Assembly: GCA_963662155.1 (NCBI GenBank) | Contig: OY759267.1 | Span: forward strand, 686,501-750,500 | Reading direction: 5' to 3' | Source: Lamellibrachia columna | Taxonomy: Eukaryota; Annelida; Polychaeta; Sabellida; Siboglinidae | DNA: 64,000 nucleotides | Shown: one piece after another, positions 1-64,000 of the stretch | How the letters are laid out: each line of letters begins with the position of its first letter | Numbering within the stretch: position 1 is the stretch's first letter | Notes under the pieces: generated by a model | Seen by the model: the letters and a program-made list of their open reading frames with translations, nothing else | Told to the model about the DNA's origin: nothing | The model's database searches: none | Made by a program: the position numbers and the translations under genes

Positions 1-71
1 GTTCAACAATTTGATGAATGTTCACTGCCCTACACAGTTCAATAATTCAAGTTGTACTCTGTTGTTCGCAG

Positions 72-387
72 CCCTGGCATGGCTGGGTTTGGCTCAACAC
101 CGAAGACAGATCGGCTGTCTCACATGTCACCTGCCGCCCAGCGCCTCGCTAGCTCACGACTCCGAATCAGTAGTTCCGACAAAGCCCTCAAGGCAAGCTA
201 CACACCAAGTCCCGCACATGTCACTTCTGACAAAACCCCTGTACGACTGACCCCTAGAGGTCACACCCCTCACAGTGTGTCTGTCACGCCAAGGTCAACA
301 CCGAAGAGAGATGGTAGCGAAGTGACGTCACTGACAGACAATCTGCTGAGTCTACCCAAGAGACAGAAAGCTGAGGAGTTCTTTTGA
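72..387 (+). CDS. ESS2: ESS2 (DGCR14) homologue, last coding exon (partial gene)
   Basis: ESS2 is a nuclear protein associated with the spliceosome. The frame ending at the TGA at 385-387 matches the known C-terminus of the family: an MSPAAQRL segment, then DKALKASYTPSPA, a Thr/Pro/Ser-rich linker with several TP and TPR/TPK sites, and the closing SLTDNLLSLPKRQKAEEFF. The human protein has the same order (SPALQRL, ALRASYTPSPAR, ITDNLLQLP, ending in DFF). The exon probably begins after the acceptor TTGTTCGCAG at 62-71. The frame is open further upstream to about 52, so the exact start is uncertain. The rest of the gene lies left of the window. It converges with MBTPS1, whose stop codon is about 3.5 kb away on the other strand. 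Confidence 0.9.
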
Positions 388-1351
388 GACTCGTCAGTCA
401 AATTACTATGTGTACAAATTACTATGTGTACATCTCGAAAAGTATTGTTTGCCTGTTGAGACTTTTGCCTATCAAGATGGCTTCCTCTGTACAAGTGAGA
501 ATGATGTCCTACCACATAAGATAGGTGGACATTTACAAGTAAATGGATATGTAAATAAGAATTGCGTTATCGTACTCTGTGTACAATATTGTATGTGTAA
601 CAGACTAGAATTGTACGTGTTAAATGCATGCCTTGAATTGTATTTTTTGTAGTGGATCCAGCAATGTTAGCATTTAACAAAATCATAATATTAGAGTAAC
701 ATATTCAGATAGATCAAAGTGACCTTTTGTCAAACTTTCAAGGCATACGTGTGAAACTGTGGTGATTGTGCATTTGTAAGGTAGCCCAGGTAGCTGGACC
801 TGCTGCTACTTGGTAGCCCAGGTAGCTGGACCTGCTGCTACTTGGTAGCCCAGGTAGCTGGACCTGCTGCTACTTGGTAGCCCAGGTAGCTGGACCTGCT
901 GCTACTTGGTAGCTGGACCTGCTGCTACTTGGTAACCCAGGTAGCTGGACCTGCTGCTACTTGGTAGCCCAGGTAGCTGGACCTGCTGCTACTTGGTAGC
1001 CCAGGTAGCTGGACCTGCTGCTACTTGATAGCCCAGGTAGCTGGACCTGCTGCTACTTGGTAGCCCAGGTAGCTGGACTTGCTGGTACCTCGTCATACAA
1101 GGAAGAATTTTAGTGCTGAATGTACAGGTCTGATAAATCAAATTCATCTTTGATTTTATGTTTTTTTCATGTTTATTTCATTAAAAATATTTGTGTAAAT
1201 ATGTAACTTTTCACACATAATCTACACAAATCCTTAAGTTGCCCCACATCTGCCATTCTTGCTTAAAACACATATCTCCAGTTCATGCCCGTTTCTGTCA
1301 CAATCATATGTCGGATCATCACTGAGATACATTTAAGGACCCCAGAATAAA
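388..1351 (+). other. Probable ESS2 3' UTR and downstream sequence
   Basis: There is no supportable coding frame after the ESS2 stop. The stretch includes a 32-bp minisatellite (782-1085). An AATAAA at about 1346-1351 on the + strand is a candidate poly(A) signal, but nothing else in the sequence confirms that the transcript extends this far. Confidence 0.3.
782..1085. repeat. Minisatellite, 32-bp unit, about 9 copies
   Basis: The unit begins TAGCCCAGGTAGCTGGACC and recurs at exact 32-bp spacing with few mismatches. One copy, near 905, lacks the first part. It lies downstream of ESS2. Confidence 0.95.
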
Positions 1352-1504
1352 ATATGAAGGGTTAAACTTTTTAATTAACAACAAATTACTTAACTACACA
1401 AAAATAGTTATAATGACAGATTATTACATAACTTTGTATAAGTTATTTTATAATATAACACAACATTGCATATCTTAGTAATGATCCCACACACAATGTA
1501 CATA

Positions 1505-1585
1505 CATGAACAAACATTTGAACTACATGAATAAACATTTGAACTACATGAACAAACATTTGAACTACATGAACAAACATTGTAT
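1505..1585. repeat. Short tandem repeat, 21-bp unit, about 4 copies
   Basis: The unit is AACAAACATTTGAACTACATG with minor changes, in an AT-rich intergenic stretch (1086-1800) that has no other recognisable feature. Confidence 0.8.
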
Positions 1586-1805
1586 GAGCAAACATGAACA
1601 ATATAACAAATTATATTATAATTTGCATCTTGCTGCATTTTCCAGTTTATAGGATGTGTACATTTTCCTGAAAATAAAATATAATGCAGTTTTAAAAGCA
1701 AATGCATTGAGGCTACCTGTATGTACAAGATACTCAGGACTCATTGTTTGGGGACATCGTTCCAGCCACACTAGGACCAGTAGCAGGATTCATTACTAAA
1801 CAGTA

Positions 1806-2805
1806 ACTAATAACTGCCTGACTGAATAACTACCTGACTGCAGTGAATAACTGTCATACTGAAGTGAATAACTGTCAGACTGCAGTGAATAACTGTCAGA
1901 CTGAAGTGAATAACTATCAGACTGCAGTGAATAACTGTCTGAGTGAAGTGAATAACCGTCAGACTGAAGTGAATAACTTAGACTGAAGTGAATAAATGTC
2001 TGACTGAAGTGAATAACTGCCAGACTGCAGTGAATAACTGCCAGACTGCATTGAATAACTCAGGCTGAAGTGAATAACTGTCAGACTGAAGTGAATAACT
2101 GCCAGACTGAAGTGAATAACTGCCAGACTGCAGTGAACAACTGCCGGACTGCAGTGAACAACTGCCAGACTGCAGTGAACAACTGCCGGACTGCAGTGAA
2201 CAACTGCTCGACTGCAGTGAACAACTGCCTGACTGAAGTGAACAACTGCCAGACTGTAGTGAATAACTGCCAGAATGCAGTGAACAACTGCCAGACTGAA
2301 GTGAACAACTGCTAGACTGCAGTGAACAACTGCCGGACTGCAGTGAACAACTGCTAGACTGCAGTGAACAACTGCCAGTTTGCTGTGAACAACTGTCAGA
2401 CTGCAGTGAATAACTGTCAGACTGCAGTGAATAACTGTCTGACTGAAGTTAATAACTGCCAGACTGCAGTGAACAACTGTCAAGACTGCAGTGAATAACT
2501 GCCAGACTGCAGTGAACAACTGCCAGACTGCAGTGAACAACTGTCAGACTGCAGTGAATAACTGTCAGACTGCAGTGAACAACTGCCAGACTGCAGTGAA
2601 TAACTGCAGTGAACAACTGTCAGACTGCAGTGAATAACTGCCAGACTGCAGTGAACAACTGCCAGACTGTAGTGAATAACTGCCAGACTGAAGTGAACAA
2701 CTGCCAGACTGCAGTGAATAACTGCCAGAATGCAGTGAACAACTGCCAGACTGCGGTGAATAACTGTCAGACTGAAGTGAATAACTGTGAGACTGCAGTG
2801 ACCTG
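1806..2805. repeat. Minisatellite, 21-bp unit, about 47 copies
   Basis: The unit is close to GAATAACTGCCAGACTGCAGT, with alternation of GAATAAC/GAACAAC and CTGCAGT/CTGAAGT. Because 21 is a multiple of three, several frames on both strands stay open and create spurious NNCQTAV-type frames. The region is intergenic, between two convergent genes. Confidence 0.95.
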
Positions 2806-2809
2806 CTTT

Positions 2810-3251
2810 GAGGCCATTTGCTGCACAAAATATGTTACAATGCAAAGCTTTGAGCTTTTTTGTAAACTATTTTAGAATTGTTTGTATTACTTTAATCCTA
2901 TCCTTGTTTTTGATGTTCCATGCCCTATCGTGGACATGCCCTATCGGGGACATGCCCTATCGGGGAAGGTCAGGCAGCTAGGGCTGTAATATTTACATTA
3001 TTTCTAATTAATGATCAAGCAACTTCAACTTTCTGAAATCCAGCTATTGTCAATACAAGATACTACTTTAACGGTTTCAAAAATACATTACTGACAATGC
3101 CTTCATAGTAGTTTTCCCAACGCTCTCAATTTGTCATGGTAAAGGATGATTTGTATACAACAACTGGTTTTAGCACATCACTTGCATTGCCTTAGCAATA
3201 ATCAAATCCGTCATGTGTAATATGTTACTCATAATATATTACGTAGATATA
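2810..3251. other. Intergenic, no gene seen
   Basis: AT-rich sequence with only a threefold 17-bp repeat (CATGCCCTATCGGGGA) at about 2928-2967. I see no exon or RNA gene. Confidence 0.5.
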
Positions 3252-3429
3252 CAGTAAAACCTCTCTGATGCAACCGCTCAATGGATGGTCAAAAAGTGGT
3301 TTCTTAATACAGGTGGTCTCTTAATACAGGTTGTATCTTAATATAGGTGGTACTTCGGGAGAAGTTGATGGTGGTCGTTACTGACAGGCGGTCTCTTAAT
3401 GTAGGTGGTCACTTGAGCAGGTTTGACTG
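3252..3429. mobile_element. Pogo/Tc1-like MITE, about 178 bp, flanked by TA
   Basis: The left end is CAGTAAAACCTCTCTGATG. The right end, read on the opposite strand, is CAGTCAAACCTGCTC, so the termini form an imperfect inverted repeat. TA dinucleotides flank both ends (3250-3251 and 3430-3431), as expected for Tc1/mariner/pogo elements. The interior is short imperfect repeats of GGTCTCTTAATACAGGT with no coding capacity. It is therefore a non-autonomous derivative. Confidence 0.7.
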
Positions 3430-3915
3430 TATTTTTAAGTTCTGTCATAAATGTAAAAAAGACTCCACAGTCATCACTCCCAACAACAGCTTAAAACCAC
3501 CTGTTACCATGCACACGTTATCTTCATTAAATAAATACACACACACATGAAAATATTAAATACATGCATTTTTATAACAGCAATTTGAAAGGTTTTGTCC
3601 GAACCTTTGATCACTGGTGGTAACTCAAGCACCAGAAACGTAGCGCTCGTATCACATTGCTATCATCTGTGCTTCTTTATAAGTTGATACATTCGAACAA
3701 ACGGAATGTTGTAGAAAGCCTCCAAATATATATATATATAAACTAGTATGTATAAAACTGCTTTAGTCATTAGACTCCACTATCGTCCGTGATTGAGGGT
3801 AAGACACACACATGGCAAGGTAGGAGTGCAGTAAGTTACAACTATGTGAGATAAAACCACTGAGTCAATACCCCAGTAACATGACAAGACTACATGGACA
3901 TCACAAACAACCCAG
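3430..3915 (-). other. Probable MBTPS1 3' UTR region
   Basis: This is the sequence just 3' of the MBTPS1 stop codon on the - strand. It contains a short TA microsatellite near 3727-3741. I saw no canonical AATAAA on the - strand here, so the 3' end of the transcript is not determined. Confidence 0.35.
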
Positions 3916-57938
<54,023 letters not shown>

Positions 57939-58329
57939 CTGAAATCACAGATGGCTCCAACTGGCAAACACTGTGTATACCTCTGGGTAACAAGTCTAAT
58001 ATAGTATCTATGGTGAAGACATTGACAGATTGCAGAGATAACACTTGAGGTCAATTACATTATATCAATTCCATCTACACACCAATTACACATTCCAATT
58101 CCACCCTAATAATACTAATTCCAATTATCAATTCCACATCAACTTAACAGTTTGTGAACAGAGCAACTATAGACATACTCAACATCAACAAATCACATTT
58201 ATTTTAGAGCAGCTTTATTTAATGTATGCATATTATGGTACAAAATGGTAAACAAATATATGACATACACAACATATTATATTTTATTGATTATGGTGTA
58301 GCGAAAAATTTGGATAAAAAAAATTACCA

Positions 58330-60155
58330 ACCAAACATGAGTTGTAAACATGACCTAGATACCAGACATGAGTTGTAACATGACCTGGAGACCAAAAATG
58401 AGTTGTAACATGACCTAGAGTTCATATATTTGAGTCATAGAGACCTAGAGACCAAACATGAGTTGTAACATGACCTAGAGACCAGGTATGAGATGTAACA
58501 TAAACTAGAGACCTAACATAAATTGTAACATCACATACAGACCAAACCTGAGTTATAACATGACATGTAACATAACCTAGACCTAACATGAGATGTAACA
58601 TAACCTAGAGAGCAAACATGAGTTGTAACATGAACTGGAGAGCAAACATGAGTTGTAACATGAACTAGAGACCTAACATGATTTGTAACATGAACTATAG
58701 ACCTAGCATCTGTCAAAACATGACCTAGGGACCATACGTGAGTTTCAACATGACACAGATACCAAACATAAGTTGTAACATGACCTAGAGACCATATGTG
58801 TGAGTTGTAACATGACTTAATGACCTAACATGAGATGTAATATGACCTAGAAATCAAACATAAGTTGTAACATGAACTAGATACCAAAAATATGTAATAT
58901 GATCTAGAGACCATATATGTGAGTTGTAACATGACTAAAAGACCAAACATGAGTTGTAACATGGCCTAACATAGGCCATATATATGTGGATCATAACATG
59001 ACCTAGAGACGAAACACAAGTTGTAACATGAACTAGAGACCAAACATGAGCCGTAACATGACGTACATATCTTACATGAGATGTAACATGACCTAGACAC
59101 CAAACATGAGTTGTAGCATGCATGACTTAGATACCAAACCTGAGTTGAAACATGACTTAGAGGCCGAAAATGAATTGTAACATGACCTAGAGACCATATA
59201 TTTGAGTTGTAATATGACCTAAAAACCAAACATTCATAGTTCATGTAACATGAACTAGAGACCAAACATAAGTCGTAACATGACCTAGAGACCTTACATC
59301 AGATGTAACATAAACTAGAGACCTACCGTGAATTGTAACATGACACAGGGACCAAACATGAGTTGTAACATGACCTAGATACCATATATGTCAGTTGAAA
59401 CATGACCTAGAGACCATACATGTGAGTCGTAACATGACCTAGAGACCAAACATAAGTTATAACATGAAATAAAGATCAAACATGAGCCGTAACATGACCT
59501 ACAGATCTTACAAGTTGTAACATGACCTAGAGATCACATGAGTTGTGACATGACATAGATACCAAACATGAGTTGTAACACGATCTAGAGACTCAACATG
59601 AGTTATAACATGAACTAGAGACCTAACATAAGTCGTAACATGAACTAGATACCAAACGTGTTGTAACATGATCTAGAGATCATACATATGAGTTGTAACA
59701 TGACCTAAAGACCAAACATGAGTTGTAACATTAACTGGAGACCAAACATGGGTTGTAACATGACCTAAAGACCATATATGTGAGTTGTAACATGACCTAC
59801 AGACTAAACATGAGTTGTAACATGAACTAGAGACCAAACATGAGCCGTAACATGACCTACAGCTCTTACATGAATTGTAACATGACCTAGATACCAAACA
59901 TGAGTTGTAACATGACCTGGAGACCATATATTTGAGTTGTAACATGACCTAGATACCATATATGCGAGTTGAAACATGGCCTAGAGACTAAACATGAGTT
60001 GTAACATGAACTAGAGACCAAACATGAGATGAAACATGACTTGGAGAACAAAAATGAATTATAACATGAACTAGAGACCATATATTTGAGTTGTAACATG
60101 ACCTAAAAACCAAACATGAGTTGTAACATGACCTAGAGGCACAATCTCAAATAAA
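58330..60155. repeat. Degenerate minisatellite, about 30-bp unit, about 60 copies
   Basis: The unit is close to GAGTTGTAACATGACCTAGA then GACCAAACAT. Copies differ widely (CCATATATGTG and similar variants), so this is among the oldest arrays in the window. It lies 5' of exon v1 of MBTPS1. Confidence 0.93.
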
Positions 60156-60254
60156 CATATCACACCCTATTTCTTGTTAGTTTGATAAACAATTATGGGT
60201 ACATCATACACCCTTAAGAATTTAATTGTTATACACATGAATGCAAAAGTTGTC

Positions 60255-61318
60255 CCTGGCACGTACGCACGTGTATGTATGCAGGACGTACACACATGTG
60301 CATGTATGCAGTACATACACGCACATGTATGTATGCAGTACGTACACGTGTGCATGAATGCAGTACATACACACATGTGCATGTATGCAGTACGTATACT
60401 CACATGCATGTATGCAGTACGTACACACATGTGCATGTATGCAGTACGTACACACACGTGCATGTATGCAGTACATACACACACGTGCATGTATGCAGTA
60501 CGTACACACACGTGCATGTATGCAGTACATACACACATGTGCATGTATGCAGTACGTACACACATGAGCATGTATGCAGTACATACACACATGTGCATGA
60601 CACTGCATGTATGCAGTACGTATACACATGTGCATGTATGCAGTATGTACACACATGTGCATGTATGCAGTACATGCACACATGTGCATGTATGCAGTAC
60701 GTACACACACGTGCATGTATGCAGTACATATACACATGTGCATGTATGCAGTACGTACACACATGTGCACGTATGCAGTATGTACACATGTGCACGTATG
60801 CAGTATGTACACATGTGCATGTATGCAGTACGTACAAACATGTGCACGTATGCAGTATGTACACATGTGCATGCATGCAGTACGTACACACATGTGCACG
60901 TATGCAGTATGTACACATGTGCATGTATGCAGTACGTACACACATGTGCACGTATGCAGTATGTACACATGTGCATGTATGCAGTACGTACACACATGTG
61001 CACGTATGCAGTATGTACACATGTGCATGTATGCAGTACGTACAAACATGTGCACGTATGCAGTATGTACACATGTGAATGCATGCAGTACGTACACACA
61101 TGTGCACGTATGCAGTATGTACACATGTGCATGTATGCAGTACGTACACACATGTGCACGTATGCAGTATGTACACATGTGCATGTATGCAGTACGTACA
61201 CACATGTGCACGTATGCAGTATGTACACATGTGCATGTATGCAGTATGTACACACATGTGCACGTATGCAGTACGCACACACATGTGCACATATGCAGTA
61301 TGTATGAACACACACATT
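60255..61318. repeat. Minisatellite, about 27-bp unit, about 40 copies, alternating purine-pyrimidine
   Basis: The unit is CATGTATGCAGTACGTACAC then ACATGTG, with a 25-bp subtype. Apart from the AG step the whole unit alternates purine and pyrimidine and is rich in short palindromes (GTACGTAC, ACATGT, TGCA). It lies 5' of exon v1. Confidence 0.95.
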
Positions 61319-61590
61319 CATTAAATTCTGATGGGTACATACTTCAACATAAGCAGTAAGCACTGAATCCCTGGCCAAAAAATCCTAAAAACTTTAACAC
61401 ACCGTTTATCATGGGAACAGATTTGATACAGCATTCATCAGCTATTATTCATGAGATCTATTCCAATCTACATCAGAAACATCCTGCTGGATTGAAATAT
61501 CCCAATGGAATCACCTTTCCCAGCTTGTGGAATTCCCAGACTTGTTACCATTGTTTATTTTTAAACCAATCAATGTGCTTCATATTGATT
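61319..61590. other. Unique sequence between two arrays
   Basis: I searched both strands for a signal-peptide exon of MBTPS1 and saw none that I could support. Confidence 0.4.
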
Positions 61591-61591
61591 A

Positions 61592-64000
61592 CATAACAAT
61601 TGTTAGTCTACGTTTCCATGCAGTGGTCAGAACACAAGAACATAACAATTGTTAGTCTATGTTTCCATGCAGTGGTCAGAACACAAGAACATAACAATTG
61701 TTAGTCTATGTTTCCATGCAGTGGTCAGAACACAAGAACATAACAATTGTTAGTCTATGTTTCCATGCAGTGGTCAGAACACAAGAACATAACAATTGTT
61801 AGTCTACGTTTCCATGCAGTGGTCAGAACACAAGAACATAACAATTGTTAGTCTACGTTTCCATGCAGCGGTCAGAACACAAGAACATAACAATTGTTAG
61901 TCTATGTTTCCATGCAGCGGTCAGAACACAAGAACATAACAATTGTTAGTCTATGTTTCCATGCAGCGGTCAGAACACAAGAACATAACAATTGTTAGTC
62001 TATGTTTCCATGCAGTGGTCAGAACACAAGAACATAACAATTGTTGGTCTATGTTTCCATGCAGTGGTCAGAACACAAGAACATAACAATTGTTAGTCTA
62101 CGTTTCCATGCAGTGGTCAGAACACAAGAACATAACAATTGTTAGTCTACGTTTCCATGCAGTGGTCAGAACACAAGAACATAACAATTGTTAGTCTACG
62201 TTTCCATGCAGTGGTCAGAACACAAGAACATAACAATTGTTAGTCTATGTTTCCATGCAGTGGTCAGAACACAAGAACATAACAATTGTTGGTCTATGTT
62301 TCCATGCAGTGGTCAGAACACAAGAACATAACAATTGTTGGTCTATGTTTCCATGCAGTGGTCAGAACACAAGAACATAACAATTGTTAGTCTATGTTTC
62401 CATGCAGTGGTCAGAACACAAGAACATAACAATTGTTAGTCTATGTTTCCATGCAGTGGTCAGAACACAAGAACATAACAATTGTTAGTCTATGTTTCCA
62501 TGCAGTGGTCAGAACACAAGAACATAACAATTGTTAGTCTATGTTTCCATGCAGTGGTCAGAACACAAGAACATAACAATTGTTGGTCTACGTTTCCATG
62601 CAGTGGTCAGAACACAAGAACATAACAATTGTTAGTCTACGTTTCCATGCAGTGGTCAGAACACAAGAACATAACAATTGTTAGTCTATGTTTCCATGCA
62701 GTGGTCAGAACACAAGAACATAACAATTGTTAGTCTACGTTTCCATGCAGTGGTCAGAACACAAGAACATAACAATTGTTAGTCTACGTTTCCATGCAGT
62801 GGTCAGAACACAAGAACATAACAATTGTTAGTCTACGTTTCCATGCAGTGGTCAGAACACAAGAACATAACAATTGTTAGTCTACGTTTCCATGCAGTGG
62901 TCAGAACACAAGAACATAACAATTGTTAGTCTACGTTTCCATGCAGTGGTCAGAACACAAGAACATAACAATTGTTAGTCTATGTTTCCATGCAGTGGTC
63001 AGAACACAAGAACATAACAACTGTTAGTCTATGTTTCCATGCAGTGGTCAGAACACAAGAACATAACAACTGTTAGTCTACGTTTCCATGCAGTGGTCAG
63101 AACACAAGAACATAACAATTGTTAGTCTATGTTTCCATGCAGTGGTCAGAACACAAGAACATAACAATTGTTAGTCTACGTTTCCATGCAGTGGTCAGAA
63201 CACAAGAACATAACAATTGTTAGTCTACGTTTCCATGCAGTGGTCAGAACACAAGAACATAACAATTGTTAGTCTACGTTTCCATGCAGTGGTCAGAACA
63301 CAAGAACATAACAATTGTTAGTCTTCGTTTCCATGCAGTGGTCAGAACACAAGAACATAACAATTGTTAGTCTACGTTTCCATGCAGTGGTCAGAACACA
63401 AGAACATAACAACTGTTAGTCTATGTTTCCATGCAGTGGTCAGAACACAAGAACATAACAACTGTTAGTCTATGTTTCCATGCAGTGGTCAGAACACAAG
63501 AACATAACAATTGTTTCCATGCAGTGGTCAGAACACAAGAACATAACAATTGTTAGTCTATGTTTCCATGCAGTGGTCAGAACACAAGAACATAACAATT
63601 GTTAGTCTATGTTTCCATGCAGTGGTCAGAACACAAGAACATAACAATTGTTAGTCTACGTTTCCATGCAGTGGTCAGAACACAAGAACATAACAATTGT
63701 TAGTCTATGTTTCCATGCAGTGGTCAGAACACAAGAACATAACAATTGTTAGTCTATGTTTCCATGCAGTGGTCAGAACACAAGAACATAACAATTGTTA
63801 GTCTATGTTTCCATGCAGTGGTCAGAACACAAGAACATAACAACTGTTAGTCTATGTTTCCATGCAGTGGTCAGAACACAAGAACAAAACAATTGTTTCC
63901 ATGCAGTGGTCAGAACACAAGAACATAACAATTGTTAGTCTATGTTTCCATGCAGTGGTCAGAACACAAGAACATAACAATTGTTTCCATGCAGTGGTCA
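61592..64000. repeat. Minisatellite, 49-bp unit, about 49 copies, runs off the window
   Basis: The unit begins AGTCTATGTTTCCATGCAGT and ends ACATAACAATTGTT. The copies are highly uniform, with a C/T alternation at TCTACG/TCTATG. Three truncated units (36-37 bp, joining AATTGTT directly to TCCATG) occur at about 63512, 63891 and 63982. The array continues past 64000. Confidence 0.97.

Noticed and set aside
60167..61378. Cys/His-rich frame resembling a metal-binding protein
   Set aside because: The CTCVYVLHT-type period follows the 27-bp repeat, both strands give similar frames, and there is no domain.
61411..61596. Candidate first coding exon or signal peptide of MBTPS1
   Set aside because: The frame is on the wrong strand, and the - strand shows no hydrophobic N-terminus with a usable donor.

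Overview
The window is nuclear DNA of an intron-rich animal, not a prokaryote or virus. It holds a multi-exon gene with GT-AG introns, non-LTR retrotransposons, DNA-transposon relics and a very heavy load of minisatellites. The LINE types (CR1-like and L2-like) and the moderate divergence of the protein from its vertebrate counterpart suggest a marine invertebrate such as a mollusc or another lophotrochozoan. That placement is an inference; the sequence does not fix the taxon.

Two protein genes are present, and they converge. At the left edge (about 72-387, + strand) is the last coding exon of ESS2 (DGCR14), a nuclear spliceosome-associated protein. From 57938 down to 3916 on the - strand lies almost all of MBTPS1, the site-1 protease (S1P/SKI-1). 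I can place 26 coding exons joined by phase-consistent GT-AG introns, giving about 1022 residues. The signal peptide and first coding exon lie to the right of 57938 and were not found. The catalytic Asp, His and Ser motifs, the oxyanion Asn, a candidate autocleavage site (RRIM) and the C-terminal membrane anchor with its basic cytosolic tail are all visible.

Summing array spans, roughly 36-37 kb (a little over half the window) is tandem repeat. Nearly every MBTPS1 intron carries its own private minisatellite, with units of about 19-82 bp. The main discovery is that many arrays are not random: their unit is a copy of the adjoining exon edge plus its splice site. This is seen at the acceptors of exons v3, v6, v7, v8, v9, v12, v14, v20 and v22 and at the donors of v4 and v5. 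The real splice site is then the terminal copy of an array of decoys. In two cases (v22, 30-bp unit; v12, 54-bp unit carrying the catalytic-serine motif) the unit is a multiple of three and open in the exon frame, so use of an upstream copy would insert in-frame peptide repeats.

Mobile elements: a CR1-like LINE family with copies at 9170-13241 (an older + copy split by a nested - strand copy), 29714-30515 (-), 37742-37994 (+ fragment), 38090-40899 (+, nearly intact) and 48481-51965 (-). The last has had a 26-bp stretch of its 3' UTR amplified to about 120 copies, giving the 3.2-kb array at 48523-51722. An L2-like LINE end lies at 21719-22690, a hAT-type element with 8-bp target duplication at 54892-55699, a pogo-like MITE at 3252-3429 and a large imperfect foldback element at about 25002-25485.

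Most long open frames in the window (for example the 1000-residue frames at 48.4-51.8 kb) are by-products of stop-free minisatellites and are not genes.
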